The position numbers were made by a program, and so were the translations under genes. Positions 27,531-36,929 of a stretch of 64,000 bases of DNA are shown here, piece by piece. Source of the stretch: Streptomyces actinomycinicus. GTDB lineage: Bacteria > Actinomycetota > Actinomycetes > Streptomycetales > Streptomycetaceae. Below the pieces are notes generated by a model. That model was not told where the DNA came from and made no database searches. It saw only the letters and a program-made list of their open reading frames with translations. Numbering within the stretch: the first letter of the stretch is position 1; every line of letters begins with the position of its first letter. The DNA lies in contig NZ_JAERRK010000004.1 of assembly GCF_016741775.1 (NCBI RefSeq), positions 186,001 through 250,000 on the forward strand. Reading direction: 5' to 3'.

Positions 27531-27658
27531 GGCCGGCGGAGTGTGCCGGACGGCAAGGGGATCGGTCAAGCCACGAATTCTCCTGGCATGACCCGAGGGC
27601 CCGGGGTGGGCCCCAATGGATGCAAGGCACCCGCCCACCCCCACTCACCAGGATGTGT

Positions 27659-28342
27659 ATGACCATGGCTCTTCGTCCCGCCTACCAGCGCCTCGCCCTC
27701 ATCGCCGCTTCCACCACGGTGGTCACCGGAGGCGTGCTGCTTCCCACCACGGCCTTCGCGGCCCCGCCGGCCCCGCCGGTCGCCGCCGCGGCCCAGACCG
27801 ACGGCGGGGACGAGGACAGCGCCGACTCCACGGCACAGGCCGACAGCACCGAAGCGGACAGCGCCGACTCCACGGCACAGTGGATGCCGACCACCGACGA
27901 GGACAGCGGCATCTCGGCCGAGCTGCCCGGGCAGGCGGAGACCGCGGCGCTCGACGGGCACGACGGCCGCGCGTACGACGTGGAGACCGACTACGGAACC
28001 ATCGGTTTCGCGGTCATCGACGAGGACGACGCCGATCTCCAGGGCCTCCTCGAGGAAACCGTGGACGGCTACAACCAGTCCGCGGAGTCCCCCGAGGAGG
28101 CGCTCAGCAGCGGGAACGTCCAGGCGAGTGTCACGGACGACGGCACTCCCCGCCTCGACGCGGACCTGACCTCCGATGACGGCACCTACGGCCACGTCAC
28201 CTACGTGGTCGTCGGGGACCACGTGCTCGAGTTCAGCGTGCTGGGCACGGACGACCAGGTGGACGCCATGCAGGCCGATTTCGATCACCTCGTGCAGAGC
28301 ATCCAGGTGGCGGACGACGACTCGGAGTCCGACGACAGCTGA
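27659..28342 (+). CDS. Small acidic secreted protein
   Basis: 227 residues, signal peptide 1-32 (AFA cleavage). A strongly acidic Asp/Ser-rich segment with a repeat DSADSTAQ (about 53-77) follows, then a compact alpha/beta domain (about 85-215; YDVETDYGTIGFAVIDEDD and VTYVVVGDHVLEFSVLG) and an acidic tail (DDDSESDDS). The start at 27659 is picked among three close in-frame ATGs because AGGA lies 5 bases upstream. I do not recognise the domain; the low pI is typical of secreted or surface proteins. A hairpin terminator follows. Confidence 0.78.
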   Translation: MTMALRPAYQRLALIAASTTVVTGGVLLPTTAFAAPPAPPVAAAAQTDGGDEDSADSTAQADSTEADSADSTAQWMPTTDEDSGISAELPGQAETAALDGHDGRAYDVETDYGTIGFAVIDEDDADLQGLLEETVDGYNQSAESPEEALSSGNVQASVTDDGTPRLDADLTSDDGTYGHVTYVVVGDHVLEFSVLGTDDQVDAMQADFDHLVQSIQVADDDSESDDS

Positions 28343-28382
28343 GCCTCTGGCCACAGCCGAGCCCCTGGCCACGGAACCTCGA

Positions 28383-28404
28383 TGGGCCCTTTCCGGAGGG
28401 CCCA
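28383..28404 (+). terminator. Hairpin terminator after the acidic secreted protein
   Basis: TGGGCCCT (28383-28390) pairs perfectly with AGGGCCCA (28397-28404), loop TTCCGG. Confidence 0.65.
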
Positions 28405-28517
28405 CGAGCCGTGTCCGGGGCCGTGGTAGCTTCGCCGTGGCAGCGCACAGGTGCTAGCCCCGGACGAGATGTGCGCCGTACCCGGCCTGCCAAGACGACG
28501 CACTCGAAGGAGACGTC

Positions 28518-29396
28518 ATGGACGCGGGCACGCACCTGATCGACTTCACCGCGGCGCCTCCCCGGCCCCGTGCGCTGGACGTCCGGTGGATCCACGGCTC
28601 GCCGTCGGCCAAGCACAACACCGATCCGGACATCCAGGTGTACCGGTACGACGAGCACACCTTCATCCTGCGGCAGAACAAGGCGGTCAACTACGAGGCG
28701 CCCTTCCTGTTCCTGATGTTCGGGAACGCCCAGGCGGTGCTGATCGACACCGGCGCCACCGCGTCCGCCGAGTTCTTCCCGCTGCGCCGGGTGGTCGACG
28801 AACTCGTCACCGGCTGGCTCGCCCGCCACCCCCGCGACGCGTACCGCCTGCTGGTGCTCCACACCCACGCGCACGGCGACCACGTGGCAGGGGACGGCCA
28901 GTTCACCGACCGCCCCCACACCACCGTGGTCGGCGCCGATCTGGCCACCGCCTGGAAGTACTTCGGTTTCGACGCGGATCCGGACACGGTGGCGCGTGTC
29001 GACCTGGGCGGCCGCGTGCTGGAGTGCCTGGCCACCCCGGGGCACCACGAGACGGCGGTCACGTTCTACGACCCCTGGACCGGCTTCCTGCTCACCGGTG
29101 ACACCGTGTATCCCGGCCGGCTCTACGTCCAGGACTGGCGCGCCTTCGCCCGGACGATCGACCGTCTGATCGACTTCTCCGACCGCCGACCGGTCACCCA
29201 CGTGCTCGGCTGTCACATCGAGATGACCAGGGAGCCCGGGGTGGACTACCCGATCCGCACGACCTACCAGCCCGACGAACCTCCGCTGGAGATGGCCACC
29301 GGCCATCTGCACGAGATCCAGGCGGCGATCAAGGAGGCCGGCGACCGGCCCGGCCGAAGCTCGCACTCCTTCTTCATCCTCTGGCCGAACGAATGA
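28518..29396 (+). CDS. MBL-fold metallo-hydrolase
   Basis: 292 residues, cytoplasmic. The metallo-beta-lactamase motif is HAHGDH (H117, H119, D121, H122), followed by PGHHETA (H176/H177), LLTGDTVYPGRLY (D195) and a final metal His in LGCHIEMT. All ligands of a di-zinc hydrolase are present. The ATG at 28518 is preceded by AAGGAGACGTC, a good ribosome site. It stands alone. The family includes lactonases, glyoxalase II-like and other hydrolases; the substrate is not readable. Confidence 0.9.
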   Translation: MDAGTHLIDFTAAPPRPRALDVRWIHGSPSAKHNTDPDIQVYRYDEHTFILRQNKAVNYEAPFLFLMFGNAQAVLIDTGATASAEFFPLRRVVDELVTGWLARHPRDAYRLLVLHTHAHGDHVAGDGQFTDRPHTTVVGADLATAWKYFGFDADPDTVARVDLGGRVLECLATPGHHETAVTFYDPWTGFLLTGDTVYPGRLYVQDWRAFARTIDRLIDFSDRRPVTHVLGCHIEMTREPGVDYPIRTTYQPDEPPLEMATGHLHEIQAAIKEAGDRPGRSSHSFFILWPNE

Positions 29397-29427
29397 ACCG
29401 CCTCTGACGCCAGCCCCCCGCCCCGGT

Positions 29428-29472
29428 CGCCGGCCGTCACAGATTCGCCGGCCGTCACAGATTCGCCGGCCA
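29428..29472. repeat. 18-bp tandem repeat (2.5 units)
   Basis: CGCCGGCCGTCACAGATT occurs twice in tandem (29428, 29446), with a partial third copy, in the gap between the MBL gene and the frameshifted DUF1330 gene. Confidence 0.8.
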
Positions 29473-29589
29473 CCCTGTCTCGCCGGTGTGGGCTTGACGC
29501 ACCGGGTCCGGCGGGGCGTCCGCCGGTGTCCGTCGAAGCGAATCGGCGTCCCGCGAGCCGGGCCGGGGCGGGGCGGGGCGGGCGGAGGG

Positions 29590-29936
29590 TCATCCGCCGG
29601 ACATGGCCTCGCGCATCGCCTTCGCGGTGCCGGCCGGGTCGTAGTTCTCGGGGACGCCCGGGACCAGGATGATGTCGCCGTCGATGTGCCGCGAGCGCAG
29701 CGGGGCGATCTCCTGGTACGCGGGCGAGTCCCACCAGGTCCGTGCGTCGGTCATGGAGGGGAACGCGATCACGACGACGTGCCCGGGCCAGCGGCCCTCC
29801 TTCACCTCGTGCTGCGTGCCGTGGACGAGGAAGCGGCCGCCGTACGGCTCGAAGGTGGCGGTGATGCGCTCGATGTAGTCGGCGATCTCAGGGTGGGAGT
29901 GGCCTCCTGCAAGTGCGCTATGGCGTAGGCGGTCAT
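29590..29936 (-). pseudogene. DUF1330-family gene with a single-base frameshift
   Basis: Starting at the ATG at 29936 the frame gives MTAYAIAHLQ, the usual beginning of DUF1330 proteins. It then leaves the family pattern, while the next frame continues with GGHSHPEIADYIERITATF and the rest of a normal DUF1330 domain to the stop at 29590. One base is missing near 29905-29912. Restored, the protein would be about 115 residues (family size about 100). DUF1330 proteins are small ferredoxin-like (dimeric alpha-beta barrel) proteins of unknown function. This is either a recent mutation or a sequencing error. Confidence 0.8.
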
Positions 29937-30104
29937 GGTGTCCTTCCGGTCGATCGGGCTCCGTACTCCGATGATCGTGGCACGGCTGCGCGTCGGCGGC
30001 GATTACCCGCCAAGTCATGGTCGCCGGCCGGGACATGCGGAGCCGGAGCCCGCTGCACGGCACCGCCCTCAAGGCCTTTGCGCCGCTCGGCGTGAACTCG
30101 AGTT

Positions 30105-30728
30105 TCAGACATGCGTCTCGGGCGGGAAGCCGGTCCAGCGCAGTTCGGCGGGCAGGTGGCGCATGTCGTTGGACACGAGGACGGAGGCCGGCCGGCCGGG
30201 TGCGTACCGGATGACCGTCAGGGCCGCGTTGGCGTGATTGAGGCCCAGCCACCGCCACTTCGGCGCGTACATGGCATCTCGGACCAGCCAGGCGACCAGG
30301 AAGTTGTGCGTGACGACCAGCTCGTGCCGGTCCTCCTCACCGTCCACCGGCCCGGTGAACAGCTCCAGCGCACGCTGGGCCAGTACGGCCCCTTCCCGCC
30401 CCTCTTCCTCCGTGGTGGCGGAGAGGAAGCGGAGGAAGAAGTCCGCTGATTCCTCCGGGAGTTCCTCCCTCGCCGGCACGTGGGGGACGTAGTCCCCGGC
30501 CACGTCCGAGACCTGGAGGGGCACGTCCTTCAGCTGCTCCCCGATCAGGCGTGCGGTCTGCTCCGCCCGGGCCAGCGGGCCGTGGTGCACGACCGTGAGG
30601 GGGACGCCGCGGAGGCGTTCACCGAGCAACGTGGCCTGTGTGCGGCCGGTCTCCGTCAGTCCGCTCTCGTCCGGCAGTGCCTCGCCGTGCCGGACGAGAT
30701 AGAGGTAGCGGGTGGCTGAGCCGGTCAT
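30105..30728 (-). CDS. Histidine phosphatase family protein (phosphoglycerate mutase-like)
   Basis: 207 residues. The N-terminal YLYLVRHGEA contains the RHG signature (R13, H14 as phospho-acceptor), with GLTETGRTQA, GPLARAEQTA and a later VVTHNFLVAW supplying the second catalytic His. This completes the branch-1 histidine phosphatase core. It is cytoplasmic and probably a small-molecule phosphatase. The ATG at 30728 is preceded by GGAGGAGTTCCCC. Monocistronic. Confidence 0.9.
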   Translation of the reverse strand: MTGSATRYLYLVRHGEALPDESGLTETGRTQATLLGERLRGVPLTVVHHGPLARAEQTARLIGEQLKDVPLQVSDVAGDYVPHVPAREELPEESADFFLRFLSATTEEEGREGAVLAQRALELFTGPVDGEEDRHELVVTHNFLVAWLVRDAMYAPKWRWLGLNHANAALTVIRYAPGRPASVLVSNDMRHLPAELRWTGFPPETHV

Positions 30729-30814
30729 GGGGAACTCCTCCGCGTCCTTCGATGATCTTGTGCATCCATGGACGCCGGCTCCCCCGGCGCCGGTTCCCCG
30801 GGGTCGCGGGCCGG

Positions 30815-31660
30815 TCAGGCGACCCAGGCGCCGGTGAGAGCCTGGACCGCGGAACCGTCGGCGTCGGCCAGCTTGGTGCCGACGAAGCCGCGGGCCCAGT
30901 CGGTGGTCTGGATCCGGAAGGCGGGCCGGTCGGCGTCGAGGGCCTCCATGACCGCCTCCGCCGCTCCGCCCGGGGTCTGGGCACTGCCGTCCAGGAACTG
31001 CTCGACGGTGCGGTCGATGTAGCGGCGCAGGGCGCCGGAGTACGGGCCCGCGTCGATGCCCGCCTCGAGGTCGAAGCCGATGTTGTTCACGAACTCGGTG
31101 GCGACGGCGCCGGGTTCCACGACGGACACGCTCACGCCCAGGGTCCGCGCGACCGGGGCCAGGCTCTCCATGTAGCCCTCGACGGCGAACTTGGCTGCGC
31201 AGTAGGCCTCGTTGAACGGCTGGCCGATGACACCGCCGACGCTGGTGACGGTGATCAGGCGGCCTCCGGAGGCGCGCAGGTGCGCCATGGCGGCCTTGGA
31301 GACGTTGAGCACGCCGAAGAAGTTGACCTCCATCACCTTGCGGATGTCGTCCATGGCGTCGTTCTCGAGGGTGCCCAGGTGGCCGGCGCCCGCGTTGTTG
31401 ACGACGGCGTCCAGGCGGCCGTAGTCGGCGATCACCCCTTCGACTGCGGTGGTGACGGAGGCTTCGTCGGTCACGTCGAGCCGGCGGATGTCGAGGTCCA
31501 CGCCCGCTTCGGCGGCGGCCTTGCGCAGCGCGTCGGCCCGGGAGGTGTCACGGAGGGTGGCGACGGTGCGCCAGCCGGCCCGGGCGGCGGCGACGGCTGC
31601 GGCGAGGCCGATGCCGGAGGAGGTGCCGGTGATGAGGACGGTGCGGGGGCTGGTGGACAT
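30815..31660 (-). CDS. Short-chain dehydrogenase/reductase (SDR)
   Basis: 281 residues, classical SDR. The NAD(P) motif is TGTSSGIG (about 11-18), then NNAGAG (about 88-93), catalytic Ser in TVTSVGG and catalytic Tyr in YCAAKFAVEGY. The start ATG at 31660 follows a GAAAGGCTCC-type leader. It is divergent from a MarR regulator across a 98-base region packed with GTGTGCACAC-type palindromes, so it is the probable target of that regulator. The substrate is unknown; the C-terminal extension suggests the retinol-dehydrogenase-like subgroup. Confidence 0.9.
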   Translation of the reverse strand: MSTSPRTVLITGTSSGIGLAAAVAAARAGWRTVATLRDTSRADALRKAAAEAGVDLDIRRLDVTDEASVTTAVEGVIADYGRLDAVVNNAGAGHLGTLENDAMDDIRKVMEVNFFGVLNVSKAAMAHLRASGGRLITVTSVGGVIGQPFNEAYCAAKFAVEGYMESLAPVARTLGVSVSVVEPGAVATEFVNNIGFDLEAGIDAGPYSGALRRYIDRTVEQFLDGSAQTPGGAAEAVMEALDADRPAFRIQTTDWARGFVGTKLADADGSAVQALTGAWVA

Positions 31661-31697
31661 GGCGGAGCCTTTCGGGTTCACGGACACGGCTTTTATG

Positions 31698-31738
31698 TGC
31701 GTGCACACACAACATAGCTTTGTGTGTGTGCACACGCA
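31698..31738. promoter_or_regulatory. MarR-type operator cluster between the SDR and MarR genes
   Basis: TGCGTGCACACACAA (31698-31712) and TTGTGTGTGTGCACACGCA (31720-31738) are near-inverted copies. Each also contains its own palindrome (GTGCAC / GTGTGCACAC). TATACT at 31746-31751 is a good -10 hexamer 7 bases before the MarR ATG, implying a leaderless transcript for marR. Confidence 0.7.
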
Positions 31739-31758
31739 ACCCGCCTATACTCGTGTCC

Positions 31759-32259
31759 ATGCCGAAGAAGCTCCCCCAGGCCGAGATGCCCGCCGCCGAC
31801 TACGCCTTCTACGGGCTGGTGTGGGCGGGCACGGTGATGACCGAGCGCGTCGACCGGGCCCTGGTCAAGGCACACGACCTCCCGGTCTCCTGGTTCGAGG
31901 TCATGCTCTGGCTGGCGTCCAGCCCCGAGCCCGTGCCCGCCTCCGTCCTCGGCAACAGCACCATGCTCAGTCGCAGCCAGGTCTCCCGGGTCGTGGACGC
32001 CCTCCAGGCACGGGGCCTGGTGGCGCGCACGCCCTCGGCGCGTGACGCGCGGTCGGTCGAGGTGTCGCTCACCGCCGAGGGCCGTCGGCTCTTCGAGGAG
32101 GCGGACGCCACTCGCCGTGAGGTCCTGGCGCCGGTCTTCACCGATCTCCTCGACGAACAGGACCTGGCGGCACTCGGCACGGTGTGGCGCAAGCTCAAGG
32201 CCGAGAAGGAGAAGCTGGCGCAGGAGCCGGCCACCGGGCCACGCCGGTCGTCGCGGTAG
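31759..32259 (+). CDS. MarR-family regulator
   Basis: 166 residues. The winged helix lies at about 45-110 (TMLSRSQVSRVVDALQARGLVARTPSARDARSVEVSLTAEG), with the MarR hallmark D-x-R-S/x wing. The ATG at 31759 comes 7 bases after a TATACT hexamer, so the mRNA is probably leaderless. The earlier in-frame ATG (31720) lies within the operator palindromes and is rejected. It likely represses itself and the divergent SDR, released by a small phenolic-type ligand as is common in the family. Confidence 0.9.
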   Translation: MPKKLPQAEMPAADYAFYGLVWAGTVMTERVDRALVKAHDLPVSWFEVMLWLASSPEPVPASVLGNSTMLSRSQVSRVVDALQARGLVARTPSARDARSVEVSLTAEGRRLFEEADATRREVLAPVFTDLLDEQDLAALGTVWRKLKAEKEKLAQEPATGPRRSSR

Positions 32260-32344
32260 GCCGCCGGTGGGCCGGCCCCCGGCGCCGTCGCCCCGGCGGG
32301 CCGGACCGGGCGCCCTGGTGCACCCGGTCCGGCGCCCTGCCCGC

Positions 32345-33568
32345 TCAGCCCTGCTCGCGCAGGCCCCACGGTGAGCCGTACTCGGTGAGCAGATCGAGGA
32401 ACGGGCGGGGCGGGAGCGCCTCGGGACCCAGGACGCCCGTGCCCTGCCAGACGCCGGTGGCCAGGAGTTCCAGGGCCACGACCGGGTTGACGGCGGTCTG
32501 CCAGACCACGGCCTGGGAGCCGTACTCGCTCATGGACCACTGGTTGTCGACGACGTGGTAGAGGTACACCTCGCGCGGAGCACCGTCCTTCGTGCCCTTC
32601 ACCCAGGTGCCCGCGCAGGTCTTGCCGGTCATCCGCTCGCCCAGGCCGGCCGGGTCGGGCAGGCAGGCGGCGACGACGTCCCGCGGCGACACGCTCACGG
32701 GACCGTCCGCACCGGGGACGGTGACCTTCGCGGTGGCGTCCAGGCCCAGCTCGTGCAGGGTCTTCAGCTTGGCGATGAAGTCGTCGCCCAGGCCGTACTT
32801 GAACGTCACCCGGCGGGCGTCCACCCAGCGCGGGATCAGCAGCACCTCCTCGTGCTCCACGTTCACGCACTCGACCGGGCCGATGCCCTCGGGGAAGTCG
32901 AAGACCTCCGGCTCGCTGAACGGCGCGGTGGTGAACCAGCCGCGGTCCTTCTCGTAGACCACAGGAGGGTTCAGGCACTCCTCGATGGTGGTCCAGATGC
33001 TGAAGGAGGGGGCGAAGTCGTAGCCCTCCACCGTGAGGTTCGCCCCGTCGCGCACGCCGATCTCCTCGATCTCGTCGAACAGCTCGTCGGCGGCGTACCG
33101 GGCGAAGACGTCGGACAGACCGGGTTCCACGCCCATGCCGACCAGGGCCAGCCGGCCCGCGGCCGCCCAGCGGTCGGCCAGCTCGAACTGGCCGTCGCCG
33201 AGCTTGACGCCGCACTCCTCGTAGGGGCGCTCGGCGTGCGGCGCGGACAGCGACATCGCCATGTCCATGTAGTGCGCGCCGGCCGCGAGGGCCGCGCGGT
33301 ACAGGGGCATCACGAACCGCGGATCGGTCGCGTTCAGCAGGACGTCGCAGCGCTCCTCCGTGAGCAGCCGGCGTACGGCGTCCTCGTCGGAGGCGTCGAG
33401 GCGCCGGGCACTGAACCGGTCCCCGTGCTCCTTCAGCGCCGCCACGGCGGCCTCGGCCCGGGTCAGGTCGTAGTCGGCCACGACCATGTGGGCCAGGAAC
33501 CCGCGGCGGGCCGCGATCCGGGTGACGGCGGTCCCCACACCGCCCGCGCCGACGAGAAGTACTCGCAT
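32345..33568 (-). CDS. Saccharopine dehydrogenase family NAD(P) enzyme
   Basis: 407 residues. N-terminal Rossmann motif VLLVGAGGVGTAVTRIAARRG (about 3-23), then DVLLNATDP and LAAGAHYMDMAMS typical of the saccharopine dehydrogenase family, and a C-terminal catalytic domain (EVYLYHVVDNQWSMSEYGSQAV). The family covers lysine catabolism, carboxynorspermidine synthesis and related reductases; the exact reaction cannot be chosen. The ATG at 33568 follows AGAGGTCTGTGAC. It is divergent from a TetR gene, with two short palindromes between them. Confidence 0.87.
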   Translation of the reverse strand: MRVLLVGAGGVGTAVTRIAARRGFLAHMVVADYDLTRAEAAVAALKEHGDRFSARRLDASDEDAVRRLLTEERCDVLLNATDPRFVMPLYRAALAAGAHYMDMAMSLSAPHAERPYEECGVKLGDGQFELADRWAAAGRLALVGMGVEPGLSDVFARYAADELFDEIEEIGVRDGANLTVEGYDFAPSFSIWTTIEECLNPPVVYEKDRGWFTTAPFSEPEVFDFPEGIGPVECVNVEHEEVLLIPRWVDARRVTFKYGLGDDFIAKLKTLHELGLDATAKVTVPGADGPVSVSPRDVVAACLPDPAGLGERMTGKTCAGTWVKGTKDGAPREVYLYHVVDNQWSMSEYGSQAVVWQTAVNPVVALELLATGVWQGTGVLGPEALPPRPFLDLLTEYGSPWGLREQG

Positions 33569-33676
33569 GTCACAGACCTCTTTCTGGAAGCACGCGCAGG
33601 TGCGCACGCAAGGACGCACACAGGGCCGGGGCCCTGCGGGATGCCCCTGATGCAACGGGACGGGCCCCGGTAGAGT

Positions 33677-33710
33677 CAACGGCGTTGGCATAAGAGTCGC
33701 CGTAACGGCG
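33677..33710. promoter_or_regulatory. Two short perfect palindromes in a divergent promoter region
   Basis: CAACG-G-CGTTG (33677-33687) and CGCCGT-A-ACGGCG (33698-33710) lie between the saccharopine-dehydrogenase-like gene and tetR, plausible TetR half-operators. Confidence 0.45.
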
Positions 33711-33729
33711 GTAGGGCGGAGTGGTGCGC

Positions 33730-34440
33730 ATGGCCAAGCAGGTGGTGCCCGAGTCGGCGCGGCGCAGGCGCCGGCCGACGCAGCAGGGCACGGTGCTGTC
33801 CGAGCGGCTGATCGTGCACACCGCGCTGCGGGTGCTGCGGGAGCACGGCAGTACCGGCCTCACCGCGCGCCGGCTGGGCACCGCCCTCGGCGCGGATCCC
33901 AGCACGCTCTACCGGTACTTCGCGGGCATGGACGACCTGACCCGGGCCATCGGCGAGGAGCTGATGGGACAGGCGCTGGACAGCTGGTCGGCGACGGGAG
34001 AGTGGCGGGCCGACCTGCGGGCCCTCGGGCTCGCGATCCACTCCTCGTATCTCGCGCATCCGCAGGCCGCCGCCCTGACCGCGAGCCGGGTCACCGGTCG
34101 TCCCCGCGAGATCGCGGTCGACGAGACGATCCTCGGCATCCTGCGCACCGCCGGCTTCCCGGACGCCGCCGCGGTCCGCCTGTACCACGCCTTCATCGAC
34201 CTGAGCCTGGCCTTCGCCGCCCTCGACGCCGGGGCGCTGGCGCTGACCGAGGAGGCCCGGGCGACGGACGAGGAGATGTGGACCTCCACGTACGCCCGGC
34301 TCCCCGCCGAGTCCTACCCCCACATCGCCGCGACCGCCCGTCTGCTGGCCGCCCGGATGCCCCACAGCGCCTATCCGGTCGTCCTGGACACCTTGCTGGA
34401 CGACGCCGCCGCGCGACTGGCCTCAGCGCGCCGGGGCTGA
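33730..34440 (+). CDS. TetR-family regulator
   Basis: 236 residues. Basic N-terminal tail (ESARRRRRPTQQ), helix-turn-helix at about 28-70 (VLREHGSTGLTARRLGTALGADPSTLYRYF), then a TetR_C-type helical domain. The ATG at 33730 is preferred over the GTG at 33721 because GGAG lies 8 bases upstream of the ATG. The 3' end overlaps the convergent SDR by 18 bases. The divergent saccharopine-dehydrogenase-like gene is the likely target. Confidence 0.88.
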   Translation: MAKQVVPESARRRRRPTQQGTVLSERLIVHTALRVLREHGSTGLTARRLGTALGADPSTLYRYFAGMDDLTRAIGEELMGQALDSWSATGEWRADLRALGLAIHSSYLAHPQAAALTASRVTGRPREIAVDETILGILRTAGFPDAAAVRLYHAFIDLSLAFAALDAGALALTEEARATDEEMWTSTYARLPAESYPHIAATARLLAARMPHSAYPVVLDTLLDDAAARLASARRG

Positions 34441-35256
34441 GTCCTGGCCGCGCGGGGTCAGCCGGAAGTCGAAGCCGAGCGTTCCCGGGTCGAGGGCCGT
34501 GGCCCCGCCGTCGGCCGTGAGCACCGCGCCGTTGACGTACGACGCCGCGGGCGACAGCAGCCAGCCGATCACCTCCGCGATCTCGCGGGGCTCTCCCGGC
34601 CGGCCCAGGGGCAGCGCCCGGGTCGCCTCCGCGTACGCGGCGTCCACGCCCCCGTCCTCCCCCAGGTCCGCCTCCTGCGCGAAGCGGGTCATGCGCCGGT
34701 CGGCCATCTCGGTCCGCACCCACCCGGGACACACGATGTTGGCCCGCACCCCCTGAGGCCCGTAGTCGACGGCGACGGAACGGCACAGCTGGAGCAGGGC
34801 GGCCTTGGACGTGGCGTACGGGGCGTTGCCGGTGCCGTTGCGCAGGGCGGAGACCGAGGCCACGGCGACCACCGAGCCCCTGGACTCCAGCAGGTGCGGT
34901 ATCGCCGCCCGCAGCAGCAGGAGCGGGCCGGTGACGTTGGTGCGCATCACCTCGTCCCAGTCCTGCAGCGACATGTCCCCCACCGCGCCCCCGCGTCCGA
35001 TGCCCGCGTTCAGCACCAGCCCGTCGATCCGGCCGTGGGCGGCCAGTGCCGCCCGGACCAGTCCCTCGGCCGCGGCGGGATCCCCCACGTCGGACGGGTG
35101 GGCGAGCGCGCCGGTCTCCCGCTCCAGACGCCGCAGTGGTTCGGCCCGCCGGCCGGAGACGACCACCTCGTGCCCGCCCTCGCGCAGCAGCCGGGCCGTG
35201 GCCTCCCCGATGCCCGTCCCTCCGCCGGTCACGACGACAACCCTCTTGTCCGCCAC
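34423..35256 (-). CDS. Short-chain dehydrogenase/reductase (SDR)
   Basis: 277 residues. TGGGTGIGEATARLL is the cofactor motif (about 11-25), NAGIGRGGA follows, the catalytic Ser is in VASVSALRNGTG and the catalytic Tyr in YATSKAALL, and the C-terminus YVNGAVLTADGGATA is standard. The GTG at 35256 follows AAGGGA; an ATG at 35283 would add 9 residues but has no ribosome site. The 3' end overlaps tetR on the other strand. The substrate is unknown. Confidence 0.9.
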   Translation of the reverse strand: MADKRVVVVTGGGTGIGEATARLLREGGHEVVVSGRRAEPLRRLERETGALAHPSDVGDPAAAEGLVRAALAAHGRIDGLVLNAGIGRGGAVGDMSLQDWDEVMRTNVTGPLLLLRAAIPHLLESRGSVVAVASVSALRNGTGNAPYATSKAALLQLCRSVAVDYGPQGVRANIVCPGWVRTEMADRRMTRFAQEADLGEDGGVDAAYAEATRALPLGRPGEPREIAEVIGWLLSPAASYVNGAVLTADGGATALDPGTLGFDFRLTPRGQDSAPAR

Positions 35257-35363
35257 TGCAGTCAGTCCCTTCAGCGAGATCATCCAGCGCAGCCGAGACT
35301 AGAACGCGCGGACGGGCTGCTGACGACTTCCGGCCAGCGCCCGCCGCGAGGTCCGGGCGCGGC

Positions 35364-36887
35364 TCAGTCCGCCTCCCCGGACCGGGGCGCTCGGGCCCAG
35401 CCCAGGGACCGTTCCACGGCTCGCTGCCAGTTCTCGTACTCCGACGCGCGGCGCTCGGGGTCCATGGCGGGCAGCCACTGGCCGGCGCGGTGCCAGTTGC
35501 GGCGCAGGACCTCGAGATCGGACCAGTAGCCGGCGGCGAGGCCTGCGGCGTAGGCGGCTCCGAGGGAGACCGTCTCGATGACCATGGGCCGGACCACGGG
35601 GACGTCGAGCACGTCGGCCACGAACTGCATGAGCAGGTTGTCGGCCGTCATCCCGCCGTCCACCTTGAGCTGTTTCAGGGCGACGGAGGAGTCGGCGTTC
35701 ATGGCGTCGACGACCTCGCGCGTCTGCCACCCGGTGGCCTCGAGGACGGCACGGGCCAGGTGCCCCTTGGTGATGTACGAGGTCAGGCCGACGATGACCC
35801 CGCGCGCGTCGCTGCGCCAGCGCGGTGCGAACAGGCCGGAGAAGGCGGGAACGATGTAGCAGCCCCCGTTGTCCTCGACCGTCCGGGCCAGCGTCTCGAT
35901 CTCGGGTGCGCTGCTGATCAGCCCGAGGCGGTCGCGGAACCACTGGACCAGCGAGCCGGTGACCGCTATCGATCCCTCCAGGGCGTAGACCGGTTCCTGG
36001 TCCCCGATCTTGTAGGCCACGGTCGTGAGGAGTCCGTGGCGGGAGCGTACGAGTTCGGTTCCGGTGTTGAGCAGCAGGAAGCTGCCGGTTCCGTACGTGC
36101 ACTTCGCCTCGCCCGGTGAGAAGCAGGTCTGGCCGAAGAGGGCGGCCTGCTGGTCGCCGAGGGCCGCGGTGATGCGGACGCCGGGGAGGACGGCGCGGGC
36201 CTCGCCGTACGGTTCCGCGGAGGGCCTGATCTCGGGGAGGACCGGGCGGGGCACGCCGAACAGGGCCAGCAGTTCGTCGTCCCAGGTGAGGGTGCGGATG
36301 TTCATCAGCATGGTGCGGCTGGCGTTGGTGGGGTCGGTGAGGTGCAGGCCCCCGTCCGGGCCCCCGGTGAGGTTCCAGATGAGCCAGCTCTCCATCGTCC
36401 CGAACAGCACCTCGCCGTCCTGGGCGCGCTGCTTCAGTCCTTTGACGTTGTCGAGCATCCAGCGGAGCTTGAGCGCCGAGAAGTAGGTCGAGGGCCCCAG
36501 GCTGCAGCGCTCCAGGAAGAACTCCTCGCCGGGCCGGCGTCTGAGTTCGTCGACGAGCGGGGCGGTCCGCGTGTCCTGCCAGACGATGGCCCGGGTGACG
36601 GGTGCGCCCGTCCGCCGGTCCCAGAGGACGGTCGTCTCCCGCTGGTTGGCGATGCCCACGGCGGCGATCCGGTCGGCGTCGACGCCGGCGACGGACAGGG
36701 CCTCGGGCACCACGCGCTGGAGGTTGTGCCATATCTCGGCGGCGTCGTGCTCGACCCAGCCCGGCCGCGGGAAGTGCTGCTCGTGCTCGTGCTGGGCCAC
36801 CGAGACCAGGCGCCCCCGGTGGTCGAACAGAATGCATCGGGTGGAATTGGTGCCCTGGTCGATGGACATTACGTACCGTTCCACCAT
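35364..36887 (-). CDS. glpK: Glycerol kinase
   Basis: 507 residues, the normal length of GlpK (FGGY family). Conserved segments: [15 protein letters not shown] (8-22), [34 protein letters not shown] and [14 protein letters not shown], covering the ATP and glycerol sites. It phosphorylates glycerol to sn-glycerol-3-phosphate. It lies 42 bases downstream of an IclR-type (GylR-like) gene in the same direction. Neither glpF nor glpD is next to it, so this is either a secondary glpK or a split regulon. Confidence 0.96.
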   Translation of the reverse strand: MVERYVMSIDQGTNSTRCILFDHRGRLVSVAQHEHEQHFPRPGWVEHDAAEIWHNLQRVVPEALSVAGVDADRIAAVGIANQRETTVLWDRRTGAPVTRAIVWQDTRTAPLVDELRRRPGEEFFLERCSLGPSTYFSALKLRWMLDNVKGLKQRAQDGEVLFGTMESWLIWNLTGGPDGGLHLTDPTNASRTMLMNIRTLTWDDELLALFGVPRPVLPEIRPSAEPYGEARAVLPGVRITAALGDQQAALFGQTCFSPGEAKCTYGTGSFLLLNTGTELVRSRHGLLTTVAYKIGDQEPVYALEGSIAVTGSLVQWFRDRLGLISSAPEIETLARTVEDNGGCYIVPAFSGLFAPRWRSDARGVIVGLTSYITKGHLARAVLEATGWQTREVVDAMNADSSVALKQLKVDGGMTADNLLMQFVADVLDVPVVRPMVIETVSLGAAYAAGLAAGYWSDLEVLRRNWHRAGQWLPAMDPERRASEYENWQRAVERSLGWARAPRSGEAD

Positions 36888-36929
36888 GATCGTTCTGCCT
36901 TCCCCGGGGTGCGGGAGCGCGGGCCGGGC

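Noticed and set aside
27566..28405. Minus-strand frame covering the acidic secreted protein
   Set aside because: The plus strand has a signal peptide, ribosome site and terminator; the minus product is Val/Gly/Arg-rich without domains.
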